Shown: positions 36,862 to 50,463, numbered from the stretch's first letter. The stretch is DNA of 64,000 nucleotides from Nephromyces sp. MM_2019 (GCA_015657535.1 JADHZB010001209.1:26944-90943), one strand, 5' to 3'. Notes: generated from the letters alone by a model not told the origin. Numbers and translations are program-made.

Positions 36862-39182
36862 AGCACAATCCCAACCAAAACTCACTCAATGAGGCAACAT
36901 TATGAAGCTAAACACCATTTTTCGCTTTTATCTAGAGCGATTTCGCATCTTTTGCAGCATATTGGATAAGTAAGAAATAGAAAAAATGAGCATTTACCCA
37001 CAAAACATCCAAACCCAACACACACTGCCATCCAATACCCTTTGAACATCTAGTTTAGGGCATTCTTTCATAGTTCAATCGAGAGTCAGCTGTAAAATAT
37101 GGTATACCTCCTCTTAACTAGTTATTTCATCGTTACTCAAGTGATTATTAGCTTTATTTAAAAATAGTCAAGAACCTAGGCATTCCCGCTAGAAACTATA
37201 GTCTTTTTTATATCGAGCTTGTAGTCCCTGTAGAAGAAGAAAGTAGTATTAAAGGATATTCTAGTCACTAAGTATTCATTTTGAAGAACTAGTGTGAGTG
37301 TGTGTGTCTAGAGAGTTAGTTACCATTACTTCTCCGCTTCTTTTTGAAGCAATCTCCTCGTAAATGTGTGTGTGTCTAACATTTAGCCTACATTTTACAC
37401 AGCGACTAGCCATAGAGCTACAGAGATTAGATGAAGTTATACTTTGGGTTTTCGGTAGGTTTTTCGCTCACGATTTCGGCCTAGCTTTGTCCCTTTTTTT
37501 TAGGTATTTCCTGCACTGCTTGTTTATCTAATAAAAGCCTCTAATCTCAGCAAGGCTTGATTGATATCGTTGCTAACCTCGACACACAGCATGAGCTGAA
37601 AGTTTCCTTATTATAGATACCGTTAAATTTAGTTTTATTAGGCATTTTTTCCTGCATTTTTATGAAAAGCAGAATAGACTAGGAAAGTTGCTATTTTATG
37701 TTTTCTTCATTGTAAAAAAGTTTTATATAAAAACTGTGGGCTAATTTGATCGATTCGTTTGCCTTTCTTTTTGCAGCTTCAATGAAATGGGAGCTTTACC
37801 TAGTGAAAAACAAACATTTTTATTTTCTGTCTGCTAAGCATGCAGGAGAAAAAAGTAGTTTATACAACGAAAAGCAATAAATTTCCCTTATTTTGCATTC
37901 TGTAGTTTCACCCAGAGTCATCACCTAGTAGCAAATTTATTAGCTCAAAGAAAAAGCCTACAGATGGGTCTTTTTCATCATCTTTGATTTTTCGCGATAC
38001 CTATAATTATGCAGTGAAAAGCTCTGAATATTATACTGAAAGAAGCGGTTTATAATATATTGTTATAAAATATACCGAAAAAATATACATATTATCATGT
38101 TTTGTTAGGCTATATTTATTATCCTGGTGATAAACTAGCCTTTTTTGAAAAATAGTGGAAAAGTTTCTCTTTTTGCTAGTTTTGCTGAGTTTAGGGCTCA
38201 ACTTGAGTGGATTTTGAATACTAGTGTTTGACATTAGGGTTTGATACTAGATATTATCTCTGGATATTATCTCTATTTTCTAACTCTAGTTCCTAACTCT
38301 AGTCTCTAACGCTAGATATATTCTATAGTTTCTCCTCCTAGATATTATGGCTATATTAGGCCTCTAGTTCCTAACTCTACTTTCTAAGCGTAGAGTTTAT
38401 TTCTTCAATCTCACTCAATTTCAAAGGCCTGAATTCTTTGAAAAAATTCAAATATTGAAGCTGAGGAACGCTTGGACTTGAAGAAGCAGACGAAAGTGAT
38501 AAAATTCTTTTTTTTATTTTTGTTAATTTTCAACAAAAAGTTGAGTTTGTTTTTAATAAAAAAGTTATTACGGTTTAATGCTGCTAATTTGATGTTTATT
38601 AAGACCTATATACTTTTTAAGAAGCATAATTAATAGTCGAACTTTTTTTTGAAACTAAGTCTTTTGAGTAATTAAAAAGAAGCTATCATTTGAGAGAAAA
38701 CAAATTCTCCATAGAAAATTCAACAAGTTAGATAGTAGCGCCACTGTGAATGTGTTTTCCGCCGTATTAACAGTCTTTGGAACATTTTTCCTGAGGCAGA
38801 TTGCTTATCTAGAAGGGTAGTTTCAATGCAAATTAGCTTGAAGAACTGAAACTAGAATCTTCATTACTCACATAATTTGATGTTTTGCAAAGCTTTTCGG
38901 TTTGATCGCGATGTAATTTAGCGCTTGCTTTATCGCTTTAAATATGCGCTTAATTACGGTTTTATTAGGATGCAATTTACTACATGTTTTATCGCAACAC
39001 ATATGCGCCTTTTCTCAACCTAATTACCATCTAATTTACCCCTCGTTTTTACACTACACATATCGAGATATCTATCACCGCAAATTGTGCTTGTAATATC
39101 TATCTGCTCGTTCACTTTTAAAAACGCCTTTATCATTTGATTTACCCCTCTATCCAGATGCGAAAACTCCATCTTCTTTAGC
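36862..39182. other. Intergenic region upstream of USB1
   Basis: No coding exon is supported. At 38240-38395 there is a loose repeat of CTAACTCTAGTTC-type units. It presumably holds the promoter for USB1 and perhaps one for the - strand gene ending at 35.5 kb. Confidence 0.5.
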
Positions 39183-42100
39183 ATGGAGGAGGAAGAAAAT
39201 GCTTATAAGGATGCTATCAAGCAGGAGATTCAAGTACTTCTGAGTGGACTGAGCGAAGATGAGTCCTCTGATGGGAATCTCTCTAGCGAAGAAGGTACTC
39301 AGTGTAGTGTTAATCAAGCAGGTGGTGCTCGTAAGGCTGTAGACCAATTTTTTGTGGTATAGCAAACAGCAGATTTTCACAGCAAGGCTTCTGCACTGAG
39401 TGGACTTCAAGCTCAATAAAAAGCTAAAAGTCTTTCTGTTGTATAAAGTTTACCCTTTGATCTTCACAAGTGCATCGCTTTAGCGTTGATTCTTTGCACC
39501 CTAAATTGAGTGAGAATACTACGGTGGAAAGATTAGAATTGAAGTATCGTCTTGGAGTAAAGCTGGCTCTTTAAGCTGCATCTTGCTTCTTGCAGAGCGT
39601 CTAGACTGCCAATCATAGACGGGCTTTCTCTTGCTTTTTGGAGTAAGTAGGACTCGCTGACGACTTGCTGTTTTACCTATTAGCGCTGCAATTTTTTTGC
39701 TTGCATTGAAGGTGATTTAGCAATTTCGATAACGAATGATAGAGTTCATAATGACAATAAAACTAGTAGATGCTGTATGAAGATATTTACAGGTGACGAT
39801 CATCGTGCGAGTTTATCCATATATTGTGAGGGTTTGTTGCTTGCCTTGAAACGGAATTTCATGCAGATTTTGCTGCAAATTGTGGGTAGTTTCAGTGTGC
39901 TGCTCTCAGCTTGTTTATGGCAGTTTAAACATGCTTTAAGTGCAATTTTTGGGCCTCTAGCGACTATGCTCTTTTGGTCCTGCATTTTCATAGTATCACG
40001 TTTCTATATTGTTAATTCTTGAAGTAGCTTGGACAAAAATGTTCTTTTGAAGTATGATTTGCTATAAATTGGATAATTCAAGCGATTTTGAATATCTTAG
40101 GTCTTTTTATGTAGGAGAAAACTCCACACACACACAGGCCGTTAGGGCTGGAATTTTTTATACGATAAATTACCTTTTTTAGGGGTCATGAGTGCTTTAT
40201 ACTAATGAATTTTAGAGAAGTAGGTTAAATTTTTGCATTTCAGTGCAACTAACTCTTATTGGTTGTTGGATGCTCTTTTGCTTTTTTTTTTTTTCTTCTT
40301 CTTTTTCTGCTTTTTCTTCTTCTTCTACTTCTTTAGCTCCTTTTTCTGCTTCTTCTTCCACTTTTTCTTCTTCTTCTACTGCTTCTTACACTTCTTTTTC
40401 TTCATCTGCTTCTTCTTCTGCTTCCATTCCTTCTTCCACTTCTTCACTTGGCGTTTAAGATCAAGAAAATCAACATAAAAATTAGCTGCATTTATCGCTT
40501 CAGTGGCCAATTTTTTGAATGAATTATGAACAAGTTTTTCCCTTATGTGAAATCTCCTTTTAATTGCATTGTTTCATTTATACAAATATTTTTTGAATGC
40601 AATCTAGAGAGCATCTATCGGAATTCAAGCAAGAAGAAGCGACATATTCCACATATTGTAGGAAACTATGCATCGTTAGTCTACATTGAAGGTAAGAATA
40701 TTTCCAACTGTGTTGAATGATAAAATTCGTATTTTCTATATTAATTGCTGCTCTCTTGGCCTTTTGGAGTTCTTTGAGCTAAAAGAGTGGATTTCTCTGC
40801 TTTAGCAGCTATTTTATCTACCTGAATGCATAGTTTTCCTGCATTCAGTGCAACTCAAAAGCTTTGCATATGATATTCAGAAAGAGCAGCTTAACGAAGC
40901 TTTTTCTAATTCAATTGCTTCTTCTTCATTCTTGTGAATTGCCTGTGTTCACTGAAGCAAGTCGAATATCACCAGCTTTTTTTAACTCAATTGCTTCTTC
41001 TTCACCTTTCACTGAAGAAAGTTGAAGTATGCTGCTATTGTGAAATACTTGCTAATTGTAGATTGCCGTTTTAGAAGCATAAAAAGGCAATTTTTCGCTC
41101 CAAAAGTTCGCTTTATTTTACATTAAACTGTTTATTGAGTACCTAATGAGCAATCACCAACGGTGATTGTTGGAATTTTCACTAAAAATATCTGTATTTC
41201 GATGTATAATGCCTTTTTGTAAAGCTTTTTAGTTTGAAGAATCCTCAAAAGACTTGTTTTGTAGAGATTTTCTTCAATAGTCATTCAAAAATAATTTTCA
41301 CTAAACCAAAACTTGCCTTAAATCCTTTTTTGTTCTAGCCAATTCCAAATCTTTTATATAAACATTGTGCACACGTGAAGTGAAGCCAGCTTATGCTTGC
41401 TTAGAGCTTAATAGATCTTTTTATTCTATACAAATCCACACACAAAACTCTCTCTTTTCACGTGCTTCTTCGATGCCAAATGCTCGCTTTTTGCTTAAAA
41501 AACGGCTTTTTTTTGTAGTTTCCTTTGGAGATCTTCTAGTAGCTTTGCAAGCAAAAGTTTCAAGAATCTTGCTAACTCTCATTCAGTTAAGTGATGAGCG
41601 ACTAGGCACACGATTCAATGAGTGTTTCGCTAATGAAGAATTCGCCGATTTTTTCAGTGACGACCAATTGCATGTTAGTTTGTCCAAGACGTTAATGCTT
41701 CGCCAGCATTTCATTGGCCCATTTAAATCAATTCTGGAATCTAAAATCTCTTCCAGAATCGCTAGGTATTTTCAAGCATTTTGGCTGTTGCTTTGCCGCT
41801 ATTTTCACGGCTTACACCATCGTAACACTACTATTTGAAAAGGCTTTTTTGATTGGTTTATTTGTATAATTTTGAAGCAATTTTTGTCTTCCTTAGTACT
41901 TATTTTATGCTTAGTATTCTGTGATTTAGGCACTTTACTTGAATCATCTTGCTGATGAAAGCATAGAGCTTTTTCTTAGATTCTATGCTTTTAAAAAGCA
42001 AAAAATCTAGGTTTTACGTATGCTAATAATCTATTATTTCATCTTCTTCACCCAGCAAAAAACGCACACACACTTCATTTAAAGCACAAAACACTTAAAG

Positions 42101-45100
42101 ATACACACATAAGATAAGCAATGGGCAGCTTATTCGCACCAAAATGGTTCTTGCATTACGTAAACACTTGGTTAGCACTCAATTTTCCTAGGCCTTTGAT
42201 ATTAACCTGTTTTCTATGATTTTTTCTTCTAATGTTTATCTTTGCTCTCATTCCATCTTTGTAAATTCCCTCAAAGTGAGCATTCTTGGTACGCAAAAAA
42301 ACACTTTTTTTCCCCCTTAATTGAGTTGGAGGTTTTTATGGTTTTATAATGAGAAATATGTTTCGAAAAGAGAAATATTTGCAAACGTTGAAAAAGGCAA
42401 AATCATGCGTTTTTTGCTGAAAACCTTTCAATTTTCAAACTTTTTTCGATGATTCAATCCTCTAGTGAATATTAGAGCTTTTTAAAGTGGTATGTTCTAG
42501 GGTTTGCATTGTGGCGTTTATCCTCTATATCATTTGATTTAATCACTTAAAAAGTTAAGTAATGAGCTGGAATTATTTTTCCTAGTTCAAACTGCTATTC
42601 TATAGGCATAATATATATTAAATGAAGTTTTTTTTGTAGAATTTTTGCTTTTCTAAATTTCTTGGTGATTTTTCGAATGATTTATGATAACTAGCAATTT
42701 TAGTGTGTTGTTAGATATATGATCTTGTTAGAATGGTTTGGTTAAGCTGGCTGTCGCAGCCAAGAAATTTACTGCTGAAAAAGTAGAGGTTATACAGTAT
42801 TTCTATAGTTAATTTTTCTACCGTTTAATTTTTTAATGTTATTTCCCAAGTTGATTGGTTGCACACATACAGCGTTAGCCTCTAGTGTATTATGAAGCTT
42901 TTCTGTTGTGAAATAGCTCCTTAGGCTTTTCCATATCATGAGAAAAGTGGGTATTGCATTTCACTAAATACGTTGTTGTAGTCAAGCTGCTGCATAAGCT
43001 GTATTAACTCGTAAAGAGTTTTTGTGCTTATACTCACTCTTTTCAATATTTTGCATATTTTTAGTATTTTGCCTGATATAGTACTCTTTTTGAAAGATGC
43101 TGCTTTAAAGATGAAAAAACTGACTCTCCGTGTCTATTTTAGATGTTTGATTAGTATGTGTGTGTGTGTGTGTGTGGATATATGCGTCTCTCATTTGATT
43201 GCCTTCTACTTCCAAATTAACGTATATTTTACTCAACTTGCTCGACTGAGACATCTTTAAATGCCTAAAATTTAAACTGTTTTTCCTTTCTTATTTGCCT
43301 ATGCAAAGACTAACTTTTTTACGATTTGCTCGAATATTCTGACAGTCAAAAGCTTTGTTTTCAAAGAAATTCTATGCCCATTGATGAAGCATAAAGGTTA
43401 ACTATGCCTTTAGATTATGCATATTTAGTAGGTCAAGCAATGTTAGGAGTTTTCAAGGCTGTACTGTGGAAGTTACAAAAAGTAAAAGTGGAACTTATCC
43501 TTCACTGACTTTTATATTTATCCGGAATTGTTGTATTCACAGTTTTTCCGGTTTTCTTCCTTGTGGCAAGCACGGGAGTGACTAAGCGTTATTGATATTT
43601 CCACTTAATTAACAAGTATAACTGATGCTTTGAAGCATATTGTAGTTCATCATCAAAGTGCTCAACTTATTTTGTCCGAAATCGCAGAATCTTCATCTCA
43701 GCGAAGAACTAGCTGGTATACGTACACCACTTCTTCTCCATCATAAACACGGAAAAATCTTTCAGCCTTTGAGTAAAACGCTATATAGCGCCATTTAATT
43801 TGTTTAGCAACAGCTGAAGATTAGCTTCGTTAAGCATCGCAATGCATTGCAAGTTTCTTGTGTGTTAGTTCATAATCAGTGCTTATTTCTTGGTGGAAAA
43901 GGCATCAAGTTTCAGATATATTTTATAGGTTTTTGTTTTGGCGTTTTAACGCTGAATAGAGCGTATTAATGGCCTGATAAAGAATAGGTTAACTTGAAAT
44001 TCAGCTGAGTTTCTTGCGTCAGTTTGTTGAAACTAACATCTAATGCTAAAGTTCTTAAAACCCTCAATTAACTGTATGATTCTCTCATGTGAGTCGACCC
44101 ATTTTTTTGCAACCCTCAACTATGCAGCTCTCTCAAAACTCTCTTTATCATTTCCTATGAGCTACTTGAGCAATCAGGTAGCTTTTTAATCAGAGGCTTT
44201 TACTTCTCTGTTTGGCAGCTTTCAATTGCGCTTTAATGATTCTATTGACGTCTACTGGAATGAAACGCGAGACAGATTATTCTTTGCAGTTGGTATCGAT
44301 AGTGAAAGCTGCGTGAAATGGGTATGCTTATGGCTACTTAAATAATCTGTGTGTGCCAATTTTGTTTTTGCTGTTTTACGTTTTTCCTTTAGAAACCTGC
44401 TTTTTTTGAGTTTCAGCAGCCTTCATTGGAAATTTTTTTCTTGTCCGTCTGATTGCTTCTTCCGTAATGTTCAAACCTTTTTTGCATCAAAAATTTTTTC
44501 CTGCCTTTTAATGTGCAATTTTAGGTGAATCCTCTAATAGACATAGTCGATGACGCCCTCTCTTCGATGGGACTCCCAGTGTATTATGCTCAACGAATGC
44601 CTCATGCCTCAATCGCTTCCACTACTCTGGTATGCACGCTATTTTTAGCTGCTTTTCATAGTATTTGCCCTGTCGATTTTCCTAAATCTTTGAATTTATC
44701 GAAACGATTGATTTGCTTTACTGCAAAAACTGGATTTAGCATCTTTATAATGTATTGAAGCTACAAAACCTGAAGTCGATTTTGACTCAGGAAGGAGAGA
44801 TGAGTTTGTGCATAGTTTTGGAGGTATTCTCGTTGTTTTAGAGGGGGGGATGTGCGTAAGGTGTATGTGTGGGGCTGCTTCAGCTCTCCTTTGAGGGTTG
44901 CATTCTTAAAATCTTCATTCTTTCTGCTTTTTATTGCTTTTTTGATGCATTTTCAAGGATATATTTCTGGTAGCTTCACTAACACGAAATCATCTTCCAA
45001 GAGGTGGCTAAAAAGAAGAGATAAAAAAAATGTCAAATCTAGGAGAGAAAACTTTTTTTTCTAGATTATCGGGGAGTGCAGTCTTAAGCTAATTTTTTTA

Positions 45101-45873
45101 TGGCAAAAGTATCATTTTTTTGAATGTGTTGTTTTTTTCCCGGTTTTCTTTCAAGGTTATAACTAGTGAATAACACGCTAAGCTGTATAGCTATCACACT
45201 CGTATACGTTTCATGCTGCTGCAACTTTTTTGCAGTTTTTAAAATGCTTATTGCTACTAGCAAGCTTTTTGCATCAGACATCCTCTAAAAACTTCTCAGG
45301 ATTTGGGTCCTATTTTAAACACACTTTCCGATAAAATCCCTTCATTGGGAGGAAAAAATGGAATATGGAGAGATGTGCATTCACACTTAGAATCCCAGCG
45401 ACGCTGTGAGAATCCTCACTATTTACCAAGAAAATCCTTAACTTCAACTCTCGGTGAGGCTTGTTGTATGATTAAGCAGTTGCTGAACGTGCAATGAGAA
45501 GCTGATTTGTATACGTTTTATTCTGCTGTTTATATGTTTTTTTGCACTTATTCTTGTTACCTGTGCAGCTTCTAGTCTCCAATGGAACCAGGAAAAAGCG
45601 GGCAATGATAAGATCGATTCATTCGTTGCTTTCAAAGCTGAAGGCATGAAGGATAATGAAGCTTTTCCGCTTTCTTCTGCTAAGAAGGATTCATATCAAC
45701 ACAAAGCAGAAAGCTGCTCAGATGAAAAATTTTTGCTTATGAAGTTACAGCGAATTTTGGACACCGATAATTGCACCCAAATAGAGAGTGCAACTTTTTT
45801 AAGGGTGCAATCTATTAAGGTCAAAATAGGGAATGAAGTGACTGCAATTGCTTTAAAAAAGAATCTTCTTTAA
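39183..45873 (+). CDS. USB1: USB1, U6 snRNA 3'-end processing phosphodiesterase (2H superfamily)
   Basis: Nuclear 3'-5' RNA exonuclease that trims the oligo(U) tail of U6 snRNA and leaves a protected 3' end. Exons: 39183-39294, 40608-40691, 41519-41765, 44219-44321, 44525-44629, 45300-45453, 45569-45873. They total 1110 nt, 369 aa, all phases consistent. The N-terminus is acidic (MEEEENAYKDAIKQE). Exon 2 carries the family's RHIPHIVGNYASLVYIE, matching the RxFPHxRGNWATxVY signature. The two catalytic HxS motifs are HVS (His117) in exon 3, within QLHVSLSKTLMLRQH, and HAS (His209) in exon 5, within RMPHASIASTTL. The C-terminus has the GNEVTAIAL strand expected at the end of the fold. It is about 100 residues longer than human USB1, mostly from exons 6 and 7 and the acidic start. 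Exon 6 is the least conserved piece. The long intron 41766-44218 appears empty. Confidence 0.93.
40274..40455 (+). repeat. CTT-rich polypyrimidine tract in USB1 intron 1
   Basis: About 180 bp of almost pure pyrimidine, (CTT)n with CTGCTT and CTACTT interruptions. It ends about 150 bp before the exon 2 acceptor region at 40607. Frames across it are low-complexity Ser or Phe and are not accepted as coding. Confidence 0.85.
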
Positions 45874-45975
45874 ACTCTTTACAGTAAAGTACTTTGAGTA
45901 TGTTGAAGGGGGAAATAACTGCTTTTCTAACAGATTTTAGCATGTGTTAAAGGTAATCATCTTTTCGTTTAAGTC

Positions 45976-46221
45976 CGTGGAGCCAATGAGAAGGAATTTT
46001 TTTGGAGAAAAAGAAGGGTTTATCTCCCAAAAAAAAATTTCTCCTCAATGGCTTCACGATTAGAACAATAACACACACACTTTTCTAGGTAAGGGAATGA
46101 TGCCTGGTGTGTATTTTTGGGCGCTTATCTCCCAAAAAAAGTTTCTCCTCAATGGCTTCACGTTTAGAAGAATAACACACACACTTTTCTAGGTAAGATA
46201 ATGATGCCTGCTTTGTATTTT
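45976..46221. repeat. Imperfect inverted repeat plus 105-bp tandem duplication just 3' of USB1
   Basis: Left arm 45976-46008 and right arm 46023-46058 are imperfect inverted complements (AGCC.ATGAG...TCTCC), with a 14-nt loop. A ~96-bp block starting with the right arm (46021-46116) is repeated at 46126-46221. The hairpin begins about 100 bp past the USB1 stop codon, so it may lie in the 3' UTR or terminator region. Confidence 0.75.
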
Positions 46222-49110
46222 AGTGATGCTAGGGCAAAGGCTTAAAGGCTCTGCTAGACCATAACAGTAGTAGTTAAATACTTGAAGAAAGAAAACGTAA
46301 TGGTTTGACTTTGGTATCACAAGAAAACTTTTAAATCTCCATTTTATATATATTACGAGTTGTGAAAGCAACTGCATGGTTTTGCCTTCATTAGTATACT
46401 GAGGAGGTAAATTTTTTGTATCTGATACTCCTTTCTAATTTAATGAATAAGTAAAAGCCAGCAGAAAGTACAGCTTGAAGCTAGTAGTTGCTATTCATAA
46501 AAGCTGAGTTGAGGAGCGAAGTTTGAATTTTCCTTCTAATTTATATGCCAATACTTTGCTAATAATGGCGAAACTATTGATTTATGTTTATTTATTTTCA
46601 AAAATTCGAATTGGCGGCTCTTTGAATATTCAAAGCCTCAAGATCTTGGTACTTGCAGAGCACAAATTTGTGCGAAAGATAAACTTATTTCAGTTGTAAT
46701 ATATATTTTTTTGGGGTTTTTGCTTCTTAATGTCTTACTTTCAAGAAAGCTTCCATGTCCTTTATGATGTAGTCATGAATTTTTTTAAACTGCCCAAATT
46801 TCATCTTGGCTTCGTTGCTTTTACTAGCTAAATTTTAATACTTTTTTGTATGAGTCAGCATTTTTTCGTTAAGTTAAATGGGCTGAATCCGATTATTTTA
46901 ACTTTATACGATAATTTGTATCTTCAGCAATAACTAATCAATTTTTCTTTACACTGGATTATTTACCTATTTAGTACTGACTTTCTGGTATTATTGAGAT
47001 GAAAACGTCTTCTCTGGAAGTTGATCTCACTACAAAATGGACTAAAGTTTAACAGAGTGTTGGGGCTTTTTTTCATTAAACTGGAACTATTTTTGAGGTT
47101 ATGCTTATAATATAACATCCATGAGGGTTTTATGGATTTTTTAGCCTTTCAGATAGCTTCGATAGGCTATCTTCCCTTTATCCATCATAGATGAAATACG
47201 GAAGGTATCTAAGGGCTGCTTATCTTAGGGGGTGAAGGTGGAAAAAAAAGCCAAACTTCGCAACCAGCCTTTTTCTGAGAGACTTAAAATATATTTTACT
47301 CGCAACTTTATCATTTTATGGGATTGAAAACAAAATGCAAACTTCACAGACCGCCTTTTTGAAGGAAAGATTTCCCAACTGTTAAAGCATTTACTGGCAG
47401 AAATGAAGAGAATTTTATGTCCCGCACTTATGATGCTTTAAATTGAGCAGATCAGCAAAAAATAAGCGAATGTGCTTCACTTCACAAAATTTCTTTTAAG
47501 AATCCCTGGTATTTTCACTATATAAAAGCTCTGCAGTGAACTTCATATTTTCGTCACGACTCTAAAGAAACCCTGCAAAAGCTTGTGGAATCCTTTATAT
47601 TTAAGGCAGTTTGAAAGTCTCGTATAATTGCTGCTCTCATTAAGGATTTTTTACGAGAATTTTTTGATTGGCAACAGGGTAAAATTCATAAGATATTTTG
47701 CTCCAAATAAAACTAGCGCCAAGTACACATTTAGGTTTGGTACAAAAAAGTCTATCGCAGATTTAACCCGAAATCAGTTAATAGTAACAATATTCTTTAT
47801 TAAGTTCTTGCTACAAACCTATTCGAGGTTTTCCGTGTCATTTTTGTATGGTTTATATTAAGACACCCACGCACTTGATACTAAAAAAGTAACTCTCCTT
47901 TTTATGGTGAAATTTTTTTTTTCTTCGTTTTAAGGCAAGCAGCTTGTGAGGTCATAACGTACCTAGCTAATTTATTTGGATTTTCGTCGATTATCGGAAG
48001 AAAATCCAAAGGGTTAGTAATTCTACCGTCTTTGAGGGTTTTATTGGTATATTATTTCATCCTTACCTCCCATGTATACCTGCAAATCTTTATCCACGCA
48101 ACATATGGAAGAGGGAATTCCCGATCCCCCTATTGAAGGTCTCGAGAAGGCAGCAAAAATGTCTTTTTTCTTACAACTTCTAATCATGCTGTCAATTTAA
48201 GAGTAAGGCTTTTAAAACGACGAGCCTGTTATATATAGTGCATTGCTACTATTTCATGATATCATCTACAATTTGGAAGCTTTACAAAGCCTTACAACTG
48301 CAAGTCTGGAAGTGGCATTTATACCCTCATTGGTGGCTTATTTCAAAGCCGACTTGTTGCATGGCAAACTTTTTTTTCCATCTGCCAACCATTGTAACTA
48401 ATCAATGGAGAGATTAATAAGCAAATTTTGTACTAGCTACGCTGAACAAGTGAGCTTCTTAGATTTTGAGCTCCAGTACTCGTCATGGAGCGTGAATTAA
48501 CATCTATGATTGCATGTTAACCGACACTAATGGCCTATCATCAAAAAAATAGAGTCTTTCATCAACTCAAATTCAATGAATCAGGCCTTTTATAATAGTC
48601 TTTTTACCCGTTTGAAATTCTCATGAAATATGCAAAAAAAACTTTCTGCGTACTTTTTTTATTTTTCGGTTAATGAGGAATACGAATGAAATCTAAAACT
48701 TTATCATCAAAAGTGGCAAGTTTAAATTCCACACTCCTTAACACGAATTCGATTGCTGTTCGACTTCATTCAATGTTTACCTCAAGTAGCTTTTACAAAA
48801 ATTCAAAAATTTCAGGAAAATAAGCCTAATTCTGTGAATGAGAGGCGGGAAAAAGTTATTAAAGTTGCTGGAAAAAATCCATTAGCTTAGAGGCAAACAT
48901 ATATATTTTGCAAGCTTCCAGACGCAAAAGCTTCCTTCTTATCATCTCAGCAAATCGCTAAAAACTGTAAAATTGCAGCATATTGTTCATATCAAACATG
49001 TTGTTCAACTTAGTTCATTCAAACTTTCGTGATGATGTAGGGCTCTGACCCCTAGTTCGGGACTAGAAGTTAGAATCTAAGGTAACAAAGAATTGGGTAG
49101 TTAGACATAC
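46222..49110. other. Unassigned stretch
   Basis: No gene is recognised. A - strand open stretch near 48080-48190 (MIRSCKKKDIFAAF, continuing to DKDLQ before a GTATAC donor) could be an exon of the - strand gene starting at 50131. I could not connect it in phase. Confidence 0.4.
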
Positions 49111-50131
49111 CATATAATAAACGCAATTCTACGACATTGTTCTGTTGAGCTGAAACAGCAGCAGTACTGTGCTTATTTTCCACAGCTATATTATTTTTTT
49201 TCTTCCAACACACACCGCGAAACTTTACTTCTTGCTGAAGTAGCGAAGAGCTTACGAAAAAAGGGGGGATTTTGCCCAAATGTAATAACCTAGGGCTACA
49301 CACAGACATACACAAATTTACACACTCGCGCATATACAGGTATACACGACTTAAGTATTATCAGGATCAACTTTCATAGGAAAATATATTCGCATAAAAC
49401 AATATGGCAAAACCATAAAAAATAGCAGTCAATAGCCCACAGAAAGTATCTACTGTAACTTCTGATGAAGTTCAAAAAAGGATATAGACTAGATTACGAT
49501 CAGTATTCTCTATTAATTTTCGATTTTGTGATTCTCTCAAAATTCTAGCTCGCTATGCATCTCTGCTAATTCTACTGGCAGCTCCATAATCAAGCTTACC
49601 AACTCTGGATGCGACACACATGTGGTAGCGGATACTACGGGGTATTGCAGGGCAATTGGTGATTCCAATGCTTTTTGAGCGTTGCAGCTCCTAGCTAAAG
49701 ATGGTACCTGCGGATTTTTGCTTCGCCGAATATTTGCTTTATCTCGGCTGTTCATTTGGTTGTTGATCCTGTTTGTGACTCGGCTTTAGACTCTGTTGTT
49801 GACTCGATTTTAGATTCAGTTTTATACTCGGTTTTAGACGCTCGGCTTCAGGCTCAGTTTGTAACTGCGTTTTTGACTCCTGCAGTCCTTGCCATTGCTA
49901 TGCTGATGAATGACCCCTATGGTTGGTACTGAAGACCGAAACTGCTGACTTGCCAAACTTGCTGCAAGTATCCCTTTCCAGTGTTTAATTCGTTTCCAAG
50001 TTCATATGCAGTGGTACTGCCCCTCTTTGGCTTCGAATTTCGTTTACAATTTCCCTCGTAGTTGAGCGAAATGAAGCTTTTCTACGGTTCATCGTGATAC
50101 TGCTGATACCATCAATTTCACCCACCTTCAT
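49111..50131 (-). CDS. Unrecognised protein, 5' half; exon structure partly unresolved
   Basis: Likely first exon 50131-50018 begins MKVGEIDGISSITMNRRKAS and stops at a GTACCA donor in phase 0. A low-complexity stretch at about 49850-49740 is open in all three frames. One frame encodes degenerate KTES/KIES/KAES four-residue units whose DNA differences are often synonymous. The exon ending at 49600 (ending TTCVSHPEL, donor GTAAGC) joins in phase to 49234-49111 (KFRGVCWKKKNNIAV, donor GTATGT). Downstream exons were not found. No family is recognised; the RGVCW motif recalls the start of an AP2 domain, but the rest is absent. It is divergent from the gene at 50464, with 332 bp between the two start codons. 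Confidence 0.4.
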
Positions 50132-50463
50132 AACGCCCAGGAGTTAACTTGTATTTTGTGTACTATCCACCCTGCCTTACTGATCCTATATTGCCTGGAA
50201 GACACGCTGATTTTATCTCCTTAGCTACTTATCATCGATGGGTTACGGAATTTTATATGCAGAGTTTAACTTTGTAGAAGCCCATAATGAAAACTCTTCT
50301 TATCTTTGCGAATCATTGTTGGGTCTTGAAAGGCATAGCCTGCCCGACTTTAGTTTTTTTAAAGGCATATTCTTTGACTTTTGACTTTTGATATAAGTCA
50401 GAGATCTCAAAATATAAACTATTTTGATGTGCCTATTTCATAGTTTTTTCGAATTTTTGCAAG
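50132..50463. promoter_or_regulatory. Putative shared promoter between divergent genes
   Basis: 332 bp separate the ATG of the - strand gene (50131) and the ATG of the + strand gene (50464). No defined core promoter motif is recognisable, so the call rests only on gene geometry. Confidence 0.35.

Noticed and set aside
40233..40478. Two overlapping + strand frames in USB1 intron 1 (poly-Phe, poly-Ser)
   Set aside because: They arise from the CTT-rich tract, and the flanking USB1 exons splice over them in phase.
49111..49234. AP2 DNA-binding domain suggested by FRGVCW
   Set aside because: Only the first few residues fit; the later conserved Trp, the basic strand and the helix are absent.
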